DNA of 64,000 bases from Magicicada septendecula (GCA_034769895.1 CM068372.1:372391258-372455257); one strand, 5' to 3'; shown: positions 1-12,608, counted from the first letter of the stretch. Notes: generated from the letters alone by a model not told the origin. Made by a program: numbers and translations.

Positions 1-2
1 AG

Positions 3-389
3 CTTTGTAAGTGCAATAAATTCTACATAGGCCAGACAGGACGTAGCTTCAAACAGAGATACATTGAACACACAAAAGCACTCCACACCACTACAGAATC
101 TACCTTCGCAGACCACCTCATTGAAGCAAACCACACATATAAAAACATCGACAATAACATGAACATACTATACGTACACACAAAAGGCCGAAAACTAGAC
201 GCTCTAGAACAATTAGAAATATACAAACACACAAAAACAAATAAAAACGACATCCTAAACGAACAGACACAATTCAGATCGCACGCATTATTCGAACACA
301 TCTCACCACACACACACAGCTTCGATCTTTCGAAACACTATCTCGTCGCCAACAACAAGATGAACAGCGCTACTAACGACAGCCTCTGA
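3..389 (+). CDS. Penelope-like element, C-terminal GIY-YIG endonuclease fragment (partial)
   Basis: The frame is open from the window edge to a stop at 389, about 128 codons, and its start lies outside the window. The first residues contain CNKFYIGQTGRSFKQRYIEH, the core of a GIY-YIG nuclease with its flanking cysteines, followed by an EQLEIYKH segment. Penelope-like retroelements (PLEs) are known to encode a reverse transcriptase with a C-terminal GIY-YIG endonuclease that nicks the target. Only the nuclease tail is visible here. Two related copies occur at 14954-15445 (minus) and 17285-18960 (split). The stop codon overlaps the hammerhead ribozyme that follows. The frame has no internal stop, so this copy is comparatively young or complete. 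It lies in the intron before the first visible IBTK exon. Confidence 0.85.
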   Translation, partial: LCKCNKFYIGQTGRSFKQRYIEHTKALHTTTESTFADHLIEANHTYKNIDNNMNILYVHTKGRKLDALEQLEIYKHTKTNKNDILNEQTQFRSHALFEHISPHTHSFDLSKHYLVANNKMNSATNDSL

Positions 390-425
390 TGAAGCCTCCT
401 ATAGGTGAAAGCCGGTTTAGGCTGT
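379..425 (+). ncRNA. Type I hammerhead ribozyme of the Penelope-like element
   Basis: All elements of a hammerhead can be traced. Stem I pairs ACAGCCT (379-385) with AGGCTGT (419-425) over 7 perfect base pairs. The conserved core CTGATGA lies at 386-392. After one A, stem II pairs GCCT (394-397) with AGGT (403-406) around a 5-nt loop. GAAA follows at 407-410. A tiny stem III pairs AGC with GTT around two bases, and the predicted cleavage lies after U418. Hammerheads with very short stem III are known from PLE terminal repeats and retrozymes and often act as dimers. The core and stem I are read directly; activity is inferred. Confidence 0.85.
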
Positions 426-531
426 AAGGTAAAACTTTACGTTTTTACTTATAAAAAACTTAGTGTTCTGAGTCGTCAATATTATAGTGATATTTAGTTA
501 AGTAACGGACACGTCATGGACAACGAAATCC
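426..531 (+). mobile_element. PLE 3' terminal sequence
   Basis: The sequence after the hammerhead (GGTAAAAC, then a GTCATGGACAAC motif near 513) recurs in diverged form after the PLE copies near 14660 and 19110. It is therefore taken as the 3' tail of the element. The exact end is uncertain because no target duplication can be checked. Confidence 0.55.
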
Positions 532-714
532 AAGAATCCTTGTTCTTTTCTTTTTCTCCAATATTCGTCTTTTCACTATGTCTCTTCTTCCTGTCTTCAG
601 TCCACTTTTAACTTGTGCTTTTCTCTCTCCTACTCTGAGCTCCTTCCATTTTTAACTTTTTTGCCCAAAATACTTCTCCTTATAAGTAAATTTATTGTGT
701 TTGATTATTTTCAG

Positions 715-804
715 TGTAGAGCAAGGAGATGTTATCAAGGCAGCTATAGAACTCTGCAAAAAGTTTTTAGTAACCGATCTCTTGAAACGCCTACAAGCAC
801 TCAG
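715..804 (+). CDS. IBTK: IBTK exon: segment between the two BTB domains
   Basis: This exon lies between a TTTTCAG acceptor and a GTTTGT donor. It encodes about 29 residues containing ELCKKFLVTDLLKRLQAL. The segment resembles the helical stretch that links the first and second BTB domains in IBTK. It enters in phase (one base finishes a codon) and leaves two bases (AG), which join with the G at 12609 to give arginine. IBTK is known as a multidomain protein (ankyrin repeats, RCC1 repeats, two BTB domains) that inhibits Bruton tyrosine kinase in vertebrates and serves as a substrate adaptor for CUL3 ubiquitin ligase. Upstream exons with the ankyrin, RCC1 and first BTB parts lie outside the window. 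Confidence 0.8.
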
Positions 805-934
805 GTTTGTATATGTAATTCGTTAACCTGTTTTGTGTATATTTTGACTTCTGTATATCCCTATTTTGCACAGTTAAGTCAGCATTTATTTACATGCATT
901 GCATGTCCATTAGACGATCTTAAACTGTATATAT

Positions 935-3900
935 TATAACATCGCCAAATTCAGGTCATATTTGATATCTATAAGTATGTAAGAAATGCTAAAAAATATT
1001 ATATTTTGATAAATAAATATTGAAGAAAAAATATATAATATAATTAAGAAAGAAGAAGGAAGAATTTTAAACCAAAAGTAATTATTAAAAGAATAGACTA
1101 GACTGACAAACAAATGACTTTAACCCAACCCCAGAGATTGGCCAGATAAAAAACCAAAATAAAATGAAACAAAATGGAAAGGAAGGAGAAGAAAGATGAA
1201 AATAAAAATGGAACAAACCAAATATAAAGGAAATAAAGTGAAACCAGATGATAAAACACAGACAAATAATATAGAATAGGGAAGGGAGAAATGATACACT
1301 CAAATATCATAAAGGAAACGAAACCAGTAAATAACCTATGTAAAAAAATAAGTATTAGTATTCACTAAGTGACTAATGTAATTAATAATTGATAAAACCC
1401 GATAAATAAAAGTACACTAACCCAAGAATTAGAAGTATATGTAAGTAAGAACTCTAGAAAGACATGAACTTATTAAGTATAAATAATATTTGTAAAGAAA
1501 GAGAGAGATAGTGAGATAGTGAGAAAATAAAAAATAACTAAGTGACAAAGAAAAAGTAATGATAGGGATTACCCACTAATGAATACTTAAAATAAAAAGT
1601 TTAAGAAGTGCCAAAAGTGAAGTCCCCAAAATAATGAGTAAATCAGTGATAAACACTAGATAGTTTAAAAGTGAAGGTTATGAATAAATAAGAATATTGT
1701 AAATGATAGTATTATGAAAAATAGTGATAGATAAGAAAACACTTAGTAAATCAGTGATAAACACTAAACGATTTAATGGTGAACATATAAGAATTGTATT
1801 GATAATAGTAATTAAAAATAGTATTTAGATTAGATATAAATGAAGGATACGATGTTATTCAGGGGAGAAAGCCCATGTAAGGTAAACAGTTAGTGTTACC
1901 ATGGATTGGAGGGAGAGATTATTAAAGAAATAAGAAATTAAAAACGTAATCAATAAACACCCCATGTTATAAGGGATAATCGATTAAGTAAGTTTAAAAG
2001 GAGTGATGATGTTTATCACCCAAAAAATAATAAAGAATGAAATGAATTGTAAACCAACATTACCTAATAACTGGTAAAGATTGTTCAATTAAATTTATGA
2101 ATAGGATATGGCTGAAGGAAGTATACAGTCCATAGGCCTAGTTGTTATATTTTATGTAATAATGAATAGTAAGTAATAGCCATATTGTTGACAGTGGCAA
2201 GTTAAATAAAAAAGAAGGTAAATCAATACAGAAATAATAAACACTGGAAAATCAGTTAGGAAATAATTGACAAGCCATGATGTAGAAAATAATGTTGACA
2301 CATAATCAGTACAAAAACAGATTCAAAACACATTAACAAATAAACAAATCAATTATGATAACAAGACAAAACACTTTAGAGTAAAATGAGATATAATTGG
2401 TATAAAATAAGTAAATATAATCAATGGCTACTTAGGCGTATGAAATGCCCAGCTGTAAAAAACAAATAAATACAAATTGTATAAAATCAGCAAAGAAATT
2501 AACAAATCCAAGGCGAGTAACCTGCCAAGGATAATTTGTAAATCATATTAAAAGAAAAATGTTAGAATAAGGACTTCAATTAAAAGAGAAATATAGTTAA
2601 CAAATATTAAAATAATTGTACTACAACGTGTCGGCTACGTTATAATCCAGGGAACCCGTGATAATTGACTCTAGCCAATTATACAGGCTGCCTACGTTGT
2701 AACAAACTGAAAAATCAAAAACACATCACTAACAATAATTATAATTACTCTAATTAAAGGAAACAAGGGGAGGGAATTTAGCTGATTTATGCACTCACTT
2801 TAGTATGTAACAAAGATGACATCCCTTTATTTACATATGATAGGTAACACATTACAAATAAAAATTTTACTTACACAGAAATTGTAAAGGGGTTTTATGT
2901 CTTAAAAATGATCATACAGATAATGTATTTACCTCGGATCCGAGTGTCTTTAAACTAGTTAAGAAGTTTCAAATTTACTCTACTTGTTTAGACGATTACA
3001 TTATTACTTAAATACCATTTGAAGAATGGTTTTATTCAGTTGAGCGATGTTTCAAAGTTACATCACAAGAGTTATGTTACAACGTATGATTTCAGAAATT
3101 ACTGGTTACACCATTTTAAAGCTTAACGCTTAGAGATTGTCTTTTAAAAGTCTTTTTCATTTATAATTACTTATATTTTAAATATACATAATTCACGGAA
3201 GACGAGCTTCCGCGTCACCTCTTAGTTAAATGTTATCTGTCCATGTCCTGCCGCGTGATTCTTCTGTACTCTCTTAGTCGTGGGTTGTCATCGGGGTAGT
3301 CTTTCCAGTGGATGTCCTCGGAGTCAACTAATGATGAAATGGATGTTATGGTGTCATCTAGCGTGAAGTCGTCCTGATCCTCGGCGGTAGTGTCAATGCA
3401 GTTTAGGTCTTAGTCGTCACTATTCACAGTTATTCACATCACATATTTAATGGCACCGTAGTATTGGAGTTTACATATTCTTTTCACATTATGTTGGAAT
3501 TACCCTTAACTTGAACCATATTTGATCTTTTATTTTAATTAACAGGAGATGTCACCTTATACACTCATTTTCTTTTTTCATGTCTTTGTTTTAAAAAAAA
3601 AATACTCACTATATCTTAGTTACTTATATCTAGCTCTCCACACTTTTAGTGGAAGCTTACAAACAAATAATACAACAAAAAATAAACATTTTGTGCAGAG
3701 CCCCGCTTGGAGCTGTTTACAGTTTGAAAGCCGCATCATAAGTCCTTCATTGTTACAACAGGAAAGTTGCAACGACGCGGAGTGAATACTCCGCCATAAT
3801 ATAGTTCCAACTTTTAATTAGTAATACAGTCTTACAGTTCGACAAAATAAACAATCGAGACTTTGCTTGTCTACAGAATTTATTACAACTACTACTAGTG

Positions 3901-5498
3901 ACTTTGAATTATTAATTATTTACATTATAGTTTACAGGTATTTCCTATTTAATGCCGGGTTGGTATGCAAGTTGGATCCGGAATACACAGGTCATAGCAT
4001 GATAAATTTAATAAAGGGTTAACAGTTTTATTTTTTAACTTTTGCTTTCACAGTTTTAATTAATTATTTTAGTTAAATTTTCTTATTTAATTCTCATTAC
4101 TATTATGAGTTAGTTCAGGGGTATTTGGTTTAATAGTGCGATTTAATGGTTTTCACTAACTTCCCATTTTATATTTTTATTATTATTTTTTTTTAATTTG
4201 TTTTACAATTTAAATCGTCACAGTACAAACATTAATATTTTGAAGAACCCAACCTTATGGGATATCAAAATAATCTTTGAAAGGAAACAATAACAGTAGT
4301 GATAATATGTAATACGTAGGGAGGAAGACAGAAGAATAAAATCAATCAGAAGATATACAGTAATTTTGAATAAAAATTCAAAATTGATAACAATGGTTAT
4401 AAGACAAGATTAACCAATCAGAATTAAATTGTAACCATGACAACGGACGTTGGTTATGAATTTTCCGTTAAATCTTATTACTCATAATGTGACGCTCTTG
4501 CAGAATAGAAGCCTAATCTTGAACGACCAAAATTTTAACTTAAAAGGTCAAAAAAGTAAACAAAATTACAACAAATGAACAAGAACGATGCAGACGATGA
4601 CTGAAAACATTTAACTGATGTCGAGGACCAATTAAATAAAAAAGAAATGAATAAATTGCTACGATTAATTTGAAAAAGATGCCAGACGCCCTAGACAATT
4701 GAAAATTGAATATGATTGCAGCCCCATTCCTTTTTACCTGATCAACTGAGTACATCCAGTCTACTGATGTGTTAAGTATCATTAAATTACCCAAATTTCA
4801 GAATTAAAATCACTTTAAATATTTCTCACAGTAATCTGAACTCTCACTATGAACTGAATATAATTTCTTTCAAAGATTAAATAAAAAAATAAGACACTGA
4901 AAATTTGTCAACTAGTAAAAATAACCTGTTGTTAGTTTACGAACTTTTGAGACACTTTTACTACACTCCAGGAACAAATTATAGCTACACATTATATTAT
5001 TTAAGTATAAATAATGTAAGGTAGTGTATTTTTATTGTTGTAATCATTAATAATCCTTTTATCGTAATCACAAGAATCCAAGACGTTTGAATGAAAATAT
5101 TTGTAAACAACTTCCACAGTCGCCATCATTGACTGTCTGATACGTTCAAAATCGATTTGTCAAACCCTAGAGAAATTGTCTTATATTAATTGCCAGTGCA
5201 AATGTATTAAAAAACAAAATATAATCTGTGTTAAACTGAACAATTAATAATCACCAAATAATAAACAAATACTGAGTGTAACCACTGTGTTGTAATTTCA
5301 TTAGGAAGGTGTATTATAATTTTTGTACATTTTAGCGAACAGCTAGTATTGACGGCACGCGCTCACGTAGCCAACTCAACGAACTACCGGCCTGATTAAG
5401 AAGGTCGAACCGAAGCGGGAATAAATTTGAATTCTCCACACCGCTTGAGCTGAACTCGCCCTATCATCCTAAATTTTTTTAATTGTTTTAATTAAACA
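935..5498 (+). mobile_element. LTR of element E, first copy (interrupted by a D-family solo LTR)
   Basis: This long, non-coding, AT-rich repeat aligns with 8018-10710. Both begin TATAAC (a decayed TGTAAC), share the text near 1045 and 8122 (AAGAAAGAAGAAGGAAGA, then CCCAACCCCAGAGATTGGCC), and end in CA just before TTTGGCGCC. Without the 1605 bases of inserted sequence the LTR is about 2.96 kb. A primer-binding-like TGGCGCCACCCGGG follows at 5502, which sets the + orientation. The two LTRs are clearly diverged, so the element is old. No reading frame of interest lies inside it. Confidence 0.7.
2622..4222 (-). mobile_element. Solo LTR, family D
   Basis: This 1.6-kb segment is a diverged copy of the LTRs at 38120-39647 and 41665-43193. 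Shared landmarks are the GGGAACC...TTAATTG...CAGGCTGCC block near 2655, the palindrome CTCGGATCCGAG at 2933-2944, and the end AAATCGTCACA. It is flanked by the 4-bp target duplication GTAC (2618-2621 and 4223-4226). The corresponding place in LTR E copy 2, near 9325, has no insertion. No internal region is present, so it is a recombination-derived solo LTR. The minus orientation follows the intact D element. Confidence 0.8.
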
Positions 5499-8017
5499 AT
5501 TTGGCGCCACCCGGGATTTACACACCCCTAGTGAACAACAGGTAAAGACTTCGATACCTGGTTATTCGTACGTTCGCGACGGACACAATTAGCGTAAGTT
5601 ACGTTCCAGAGCGACGACGGATTGGTAAGACACGAGAGTACACATTACACCAATTACACTCTGACACTTTTACATTTTGTAGAGAATACAACGACGACGA
5701 ATATATATAACAATATTTATTATACATAAGACAAACATTTATTTAAGCACAATTATATTAATGAGTCTGTTAAGTTGTATTCATTAAGATAAAGATAATT
5801 GGAAAAACAAACATGAAGGTGTAAAGGTACTAACGTTTTTACACAATATCATACACTTACTTACCTTGAACTCTCCTACGCACTTACCTCAAAAAGCCCC
5901 TTCAGAAGATTTCCAAACGCCCTCAAGACCACCATATTTTTTAGAGCAAATATGGAAACTATTGCACTCTTTCCCAAATAGAAATAATTTAGATAATTTA
6001 TCACCCTTAATTCAGAACTTACCCAGGCTCGTTAGACGAGTTTGTCAGCACAGAGACTAGGAAATGGTTATAGCGAAATAATTGAGCTAACACATGGTTA
6101 TGCTATTCAAACAAACTATTTTATTTTTTACTCAATCTTAAACTAGTTCTTCTTTTTTATATGTTATTTCACCTAATCTCTATTATACAAAATTTCCGTA
6201 TACTAATCGCTATTTACAAACCAGTACTCTTTTACTTTTTATTTCTCCTTTTTTTCCCTCACACACTCTCACACTCTTTATATTTCTGAATACCCCCCGT
6301 TTTATTTATTCAGCTCTTTATTATTTATTGTATTAATGTATAAACTTGGGCCAATTGGTCTTTTACAGTGTACTAATCTGGACTTGTATCCAATCGTTAC
6401 GCACTATTATGTTGCAAGTCACTCAAACACTCAACGTTTTAAAACTGTTTATTTAATCATCACAATTCTGCACTGCCACATTATTAATGGTGTTTTAATA
6501 CCTCATTACTACCTTTTACTTAACTTTGGGGGCAGGCCGCGCGTACTTACATGCGCAGGCCTCCCGACACTATTCCACTGCGACTGTACTGTTTGATGAG
6601 TTGTGCTGAACTGCGCAAGCTTGGGGCTCGCAACTGTATATTATACGGGCTTTCCACACCCTGGTCACGTGGTTCCCCCGCAGCCCCACTTCGTCTCTTG
6701 TCCTGGAAACATGGAAAATTCTGGAAGTCAGAAATGCGTTGTAAGATTGAAAGCACGTGATCCGCTCGTGGTACCATCGTGACATCAGACTAGTTACGGA
6801 CGTACCTTACCTTATACCGTAAGGTATTTTGTCCCATGCGGTGTGTTCCAGATAAATATAGCCGTTGAATCACCTACACGTGGTTCCAATTCCCAACGCG
6901 TACCTAATATGGGTTGTCACCGATTCTTAGATAGATAGGTTTATTGTTAAAAATGATTAAACAATGGTTTTACACCTTTTGCCCCGTTACAAAGGGCTGT
7001 TGTTAACTTTAGTTATTCCTGTTGCTACCGCCAATAAATTTGGAAGATTTAAGGCGATGCTTGTTGCTATCAACAAAAAATTTGGAAAATGTACGTACAT
7101 CAATTTTTCAACTGAATATGATATATTAAGGATTATAAGCACAGCACTGTCTGTGTGGTTGGCTAACCTATATTGATTCAACAACTTATTAATAAACGTA
7201 TTCAGATAGATTACGTGTGAAGAAAATGATTTCAAAAAATATTGTATAAAATATATTACTGTACTTTCTATTCTTTACAATAGTCTACCTATATAAAACT
7301 TTATTTCAGTCAGTTATAATGTCCATTGTTTATAAATGAACTATTACTTCATTGTTTACATGAGACTACTGTTTCATCGTTTATATGAACTCTCATACAT
7401 CGTTTATATGAACTACTATTTCAATCAATAATATGGCAGGAGGGAGTAATATTGTACAGTTCAGTTATCACATCTTCAATTATTGTATCTTCCCATTATC
7501 ACATCATGATAAAGAGGAAATTCAGAATTATTGAAGAATAACCTACTATGGTCACACCATTATATTATAATGAATAAACATATTAGAATGTCATATTATA
7601 GCTGGTGTGATGAATTGAAATTTTTCAAACACTTATTTGATTCCTATTGGTTTCATCCCAACTTGAGAGTTGTTGGCAGTGGATGAAGGAGCTGTAGACA
7701 AACTAAGTTTACTTTTGTCTACTTACTAACTTTTCATAGTGAAAATGAAGAATCAGTCTGTTCATTTCATATATTTGATATTCCATATAACATTTTTGAT
7801 GATTTGAGAAAATATGGGTGCCCAGACTATGGTTTTCCAAGTAGTCAAGATGAGAGATTGTCTTCTACCTGTAGAACAGTTGAATTATTCTAATTCAACC
7901 ATCTGTTCCATACATACCATGCTGTCTACCATCTTCACATATTCAACCTGATTGCTGATTTCCAGGGAACTGTTAGTATACCACATTATATTTACCAAGA
8001 GTAGGGATTACATATAT
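5499..8017 (+). mobile_element. Internal region of LTR element E, no intact genes
   Basis: The region begins with the primer-binding-like sequence at 5502 and a stretch (5530-5680) that is repeated after the second LTR at 10741-10860. It ends with a purine-rich AAGAGTAGGGA just before the second LTR. No reading frame over about 85 codons exists, and I recognise no gag or pol motif. It is either a non-autonomous element or an eroded one. Confidence 0.55.
7323..7425. repeat. Short minisatellite, about 4 units of 23-27 bp
   Basis: Four imperfect direct repeats of the form CAT(T/C)GTTTA(T/C)A...GA(A)CTACT... start near 7323, 7350, 7375 and 7398. Their role is unknown. Confidence 0.6.
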
Positions 8018-10710
8018 TATAACGTTGCAGAACTCTGATGATATAAAGTATCCATAAATATTATAGAAATGCAAAAAAGTAAGATAATTTAATAATTAAA
8101 TAATGAAGAGAATAAAAATATAAAATGTAATTAAGAAAGAAGAAGGAAGAATGGTAAACTAAAAGTGATTATTAAAGTATAGACTAGACTTTGACCCAAC
8201 CCCAGAGATTGGCCAGATAAAGACCGAAAAAGATGAGGCTAGATTCACAGAGATTAAGAAGACAAATCAATGATAAGAGACATAAATAAGTAACGAAAAT
8301 ATGTAACTAATAATGAATAAAACTGTAGTAAATAAAGTACACTAACCACAAAAAATAAATGAGACAATTATTGTTAAATAAAGTATATTGGTAAAGACCT
8401 TATAATAATAAGAAAATAAGGCACATTATGTTAAAGAATAGTTGTAAATGTACATCTAAAATAACCTTGAAACCAAGAGTGAGAGATAGGTAGGGAGTGA
8501 CAAAGATAAACAGTGAAGTGATAAGTGGATTAAAATAAACAACATATAATATTAAGAAAAAAGAGTTAAACAAGTGTGACAAACCCAAAACATAATCACA
8601 TGATAAATGAGCAATCATGTTAAGTATATTAGACTGAAAGACACAGAATAATTGTGAATGTAAAAAATAGAAAAAAATACTATGTCAGTATAAGAATCAC
8701 CAGGGTGATTATTGTTATAGAAGAGATGGTGTAGGTATAACACTCACCAAATTTGTTCATTTTTTAATTTAAGGAAAGAAGTTATAGGCTTAATGTTTAA
8801 GGCAATATATACCAGAAGAAATAATTCCACAGTAATATGTTAGTATGTTTTAAGTAAGTAAGGAATTTATAAAGAAAAGAATAGCAATACCTTTATAAGT
8901 AATAACAGGCAAAATATAATAATTATGTGTAATGAAAAGAAACATGGCTGAACTATGTACAGACCATTAATTTAATTATATGTTATGTTTTATTAATAGA
9001 TGTAAGTGTTAAAGATGTGGGTGAGAAATGGGAGTAGGGATAAAAATAGTAATGACATAAATTTAACAAAACAGCAAAATAATAACAATAATATAAATTG
9101 AAAGTAATGTATAAAATAGGAAATTATAAGATGTAACAACTTATGCCCATACAGGACATAGCTGTCTAAATTAAGAAACCCAGTTGTAAACAATTGAAAA
9201 CTATATTTAAATAACAAAACAAGGTAAATTATGTAATTACCAACGACTAACAAAAATAATATGGCAGAATTATATGAAAACATAGAAGTAAGTAAATTAT
9301 GTATTAACATAGTATTATCAATTTTGAACTAAAACATTAATACATGGCTTAGACCAATCTTGTAAGATATCAAACTAATCTTTGAAAGAAAATAGGAACA
9401 TCTATGTAAAGATTACAACCATTGAAATTATCCCCAAGTAAATATAGCCATTATAAAATATTTATTCAAATTAAACAAAAAACCAGAATTTGTAACAATA
9501 GTTTCAAACGTACTTAGCCAGTCAGAGTTAAGCCAGTTGTCATGACTACAGTACGTTATTATGAAATTGACGGTTACGAAAAAGAGTTCCATTATTAATG
9601 GCCCAGAGAAACGGACGCTATATTGATGCTGACCATTTGAAGGAAAAATAACGAAGAAAATCGAACTGTTATGAAAACCAAATGAGTAACTAATGTCTAC
9701 CATAGTCCAGTAACACATGAAGGGACAATAATCAAATATTATTATTATATACATACCACCATAGTCAGTAAAAATGACTAGTTTTTTAGTTTTTTACTGA
9801 CTGTGGTGGTATATATATAATAATATTATAACAAGTCAGTGGCATAATGTTTGGCAAAATAATCAAATATTAAACTGCAATTAAATAAAAACTGGATGAA
9901 TTAAGAAGCAGACGGTACCCATATCGTTGGAAATAAACTAAAGAAACAATTCATTGCTGAAGACACTTGACGATCTATAACCCGAACAACGTGTGGTTGT
10001 TAAGTATAATATAAATTATACTAATTAAGAACCAAATTGATTCACCAATTTACTAATAAATAACTCTCACTCTAAAATTTAAACACTAATTTCTTTCAAG
10101 GATTTATGATTCGAATTAAATAACACTGTATGTAACATAAATATAACCTATGTCAAACTGATAAAACCGACGCACACACCTTTAACACAAAACAGTTGAG
10201 TTTCCATGTAAATCTTGTGAGTATATAAGTACCACGATTATAAAGTGGTGTACTTTATTTAAACATCTTGTTATAAACCTTTTTTGTATTCAAAAGAATT
10301 CACTTGGCAGAATAAATTGTATAAATAAGAGACGATAAACATTATAGCTTCCTACGTCTGAAGCGCTGCCACCTTAGCGATCCGCTGAGTGAACTAATTT
10401 ACTGCCGAGGCATAAACTTTGTTATAATTACACTTGTTGTGCGATTATTATTTAAAAAATTAATGAATTATTGAACAAATTAAATCAGTACGAACCTTTA
10501 TTAACTGTCTTGTATTTATTTGAATATTATTATGTATGTTATGTGCTTTAGCGGAGAGTAGATTTCGTTACGCAAATTTTATGTTTGCAACACGTCACAA
10601 CAACGAGCGAAAGTCGAATTCCCGCCAGTTAGCGAGGCAATTCAAATTATTATTCACAGTTTCCAGGAGACAATCTAACTGCGAAAATTTTAATTGTTTT
10701 ATAAAAAACA
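8018..10710 (+). mobile_element. LTR of element E, second copy
   Basis: This is the direct repeat of 935-5498, without the D solo LTR (about 2.69 kb). It ends at CA followed by ATTTGGCGCC at 10711. The sequence after it repeats the start of the internal region (for example AGGTAAAGACTTCGATAC at 10750 and 5542), so the arrangement is LTR, internal, LTR, start of internal. A long hairpin lies inside at 9736-9827. Small reading frames inside it have no recognisable content. Confidence 0.7.
9736..9827. other. Long inverted repeat (hairpin), stem about 35 bp
   Basis: The arm around ATACCACCATAGTCAGTAAAAA pairs with TTTTTACTGACTGTGGTGGTAT, continues into AT-rich flanks on both sides, and leaves a loop of about 16 nt. 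It could be a tiny inverted-repeat transposon or a hairpin precursor. No function can be assigned from sequence alone. Confidence 0.7.
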
Positions 10711-10895
10711 ATTTGGCGCCTTTCGGGAGTTACAAAATACAACTTAGAACAGGTAAAGACTTCGATACTGGTTATTTGTACATTCGCAATGGACGCAATC
10801 TGCGTGAGTCCCGTCCCAGAGCGACGACGGATTGGTACACAAGAGTACACATTACACTCTTACTCTCTTACACATTTACAATAATACGATTAAGA
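10711..10895 (+). mobile_element. Truncated second internal start of element E
   Basis: TGGCGCC at 10714 and the following 150 bases match the sequence after the first E LTR (5502-5680). Similarity fades near 10895. This is what unequal recombination between E copies would leave behind. Confidence 0.5.
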
Positions 10896-11241
10896 GGGAG
10901 GAGAAGGAGTTATTATAATATGCATATAACTGGAAAAGGTTCCCTGAAAGGGAGAGGGTAAAATTATTTGTTTGAAAGATTATTTGCCCTCTTACCTCTG
11001 TTGAATTAATACTTTCTTTATAGACTGTTGTCTGATTTTCAAAGATTAAATCATCCAATTTGCATACTTTTATGTGTATGTCACGTTTAAATTAATATAT
11101 GAGTTTCAAGTTATACTAAAATGTATCAAACCTGTTCTAATAAAATACTTTCTATCAAGTTTTTTAATATATTTGTATTTTATAAGTATAGTCATATTAC
11201 GCATATGTTGTACACTTAACATGTTTAATGTTTTTGTGTTA
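10896..11241. other. Intronic sequence without recognised features
   Basis: AT-rich, with no frame, repeat or RNA that I can support. Confidence 0.4.
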
Positions 11242-11243
11242 TA

Positions 11244-12503
11244 CGAGGATTGTTTAATAGAAACACGTTTGATCTGCACTGCCATGACTTCGTCGCCATG
11301 GCAACGGAATCCATTTGTTTATATTGTCTATTTAAGTACTAGTGACATGTCTGTCAAAAATATTTGCAGTTTGCTCTTTTCTAAGCATTGTGGCTAGATT
11401 GAAAAATGGCATCTATGATATAAAATCTGTCCAAAGATAATCTGCGTGCCGTTATTCAGTTTTTGGCCGCTGAGGGGCATCAGCCAATGGGAATTTATAG
11501 GAGAATGAAAGCTGTATATGATGACTATAGTTATTCTCATACAGCAGTGGTTGAATGGTGCAATAAATTTTGACAAGGAAGAGAATCCACTAAAGATTTG
11601 GCCCGTCCCGGACCTGCACGTGTTGCAGCATCAGATGAAAATGTGAGACAGCTAGAAACTGCTTTACGCACAAAGAGGCTCATCAAAGTTAGAGAACTTT
11701 CTCAAATGTTGAGCATCAGCGTGGGAACTGTTTATTCCATCATTCATATCTTGGCAATCACAAAGTTGCTGCTCAGTGGATTCCACGACTGCTTACTGAT
11801 GAGCAGAAAAATTTCCATTCGGTCTTATCGTTACAGCATTTGATGCGCTATCAACAACAAGGTAATGCCTTTCTACACCAAATTGTTGCCGGTGATGAGT
11901 CTTGGTGTTATCACTATGAGCCTGAATCCAGATGTCAGAGCAGTGGAAGCATGCACAATCTCCGAAGGCGAAAGATTGTCAGTCCCAACCTTTGGCAGGA
12001 AAAGTAATGGTGACCGTATTTTTTTATTATCAGGGTGTGCTGCTTGTAGATTTTAAAGAACTTGGTGTCAACTTCAACGCTGAGTGATATGCAGACAGCT
12101 TAAAACGCTTACAGGTCACATCAAGAATAAACGTCCCGAGAAGCTCACAAATGCATGATAATCCTCAACCCCATGTAGCCCAGACGATTCAAGATCTGCT
12201 TGGTTGTATGAAGTGGGAAGTCTTACATCCACCTTACAGTCCCGACTTGTCCCCGTGCGATTATCATGTTTTTGGCCCATTAAGGAAATCACTAAAAGGA
12301 TGGCGGTTCAAATTGGATGCTGAGGTAGAGTTTGCTGTTAGCGAATGGTTCCGCAGACAGTCACAAGAATTTTACAAGCAGGGAATCTACAGATTAGCAT
12401 AAAAGTTGGACTCATTCCTTAATGTTAATGGAGACTTCTTTTAAAATCGTTGAATAAAAAATGCTTTACAGCCTCTAAATGTGTTTCTATTGAACAGTCC
12501 TCA
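11244..12503 (+). mobile_element. mariner-type DNA transposon, decayed
   Basis: Terminal inverted repeats of about 28 bp match: CGAGGATTGTTTAATAGAAA at the left, and the complement TGAGGACTGTTCAATAGAAA at the right. TA duplications flank the element at 11242-11243 and 12504-12505. The length of 1260 bp is normal for mariner. It sits in the intron just upstream of the IBTK exon at 12609. Confidence 0.9.
11406..12444 (+). pseudogene. mariner transposase, inactivated
   Basis: The frame starts at ATG 11406 but meets a stop at codon 6 and several more stops and frameshifts later. Recognisable pieces are the N-terminal helix-turn-helix region (11598-11740), GDESWCYHYEPES with the first catalytic aspartate near 11890, HDNPQPHVAQ with the second near 12155, and PPYSPDLSPCDYHVFGPL with the third near 12240. 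The end, LNVNGDFF, is the usual mariner C-terminus. Mariner transposases cut and paste at TA through a DD34D catalytic triad. This copy cannot make a full protein. Confidence 0.85.
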
Positions 12504-12608
12504 TATTTAATTAAGACAGTGTGAAAATATAAATGGATCACTTAACGAACGTAATCTTACAAAAAATGCTTTTTACATTATCATTTAACTGTTTGTTTGT
12601 GTATTTAG

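Noticed and set aside
5866-6060. 64-codon proline-rich frame in element E
   Set aside because: It has no ATG start and no recognisable gag motif, and the length is within chance expectation.
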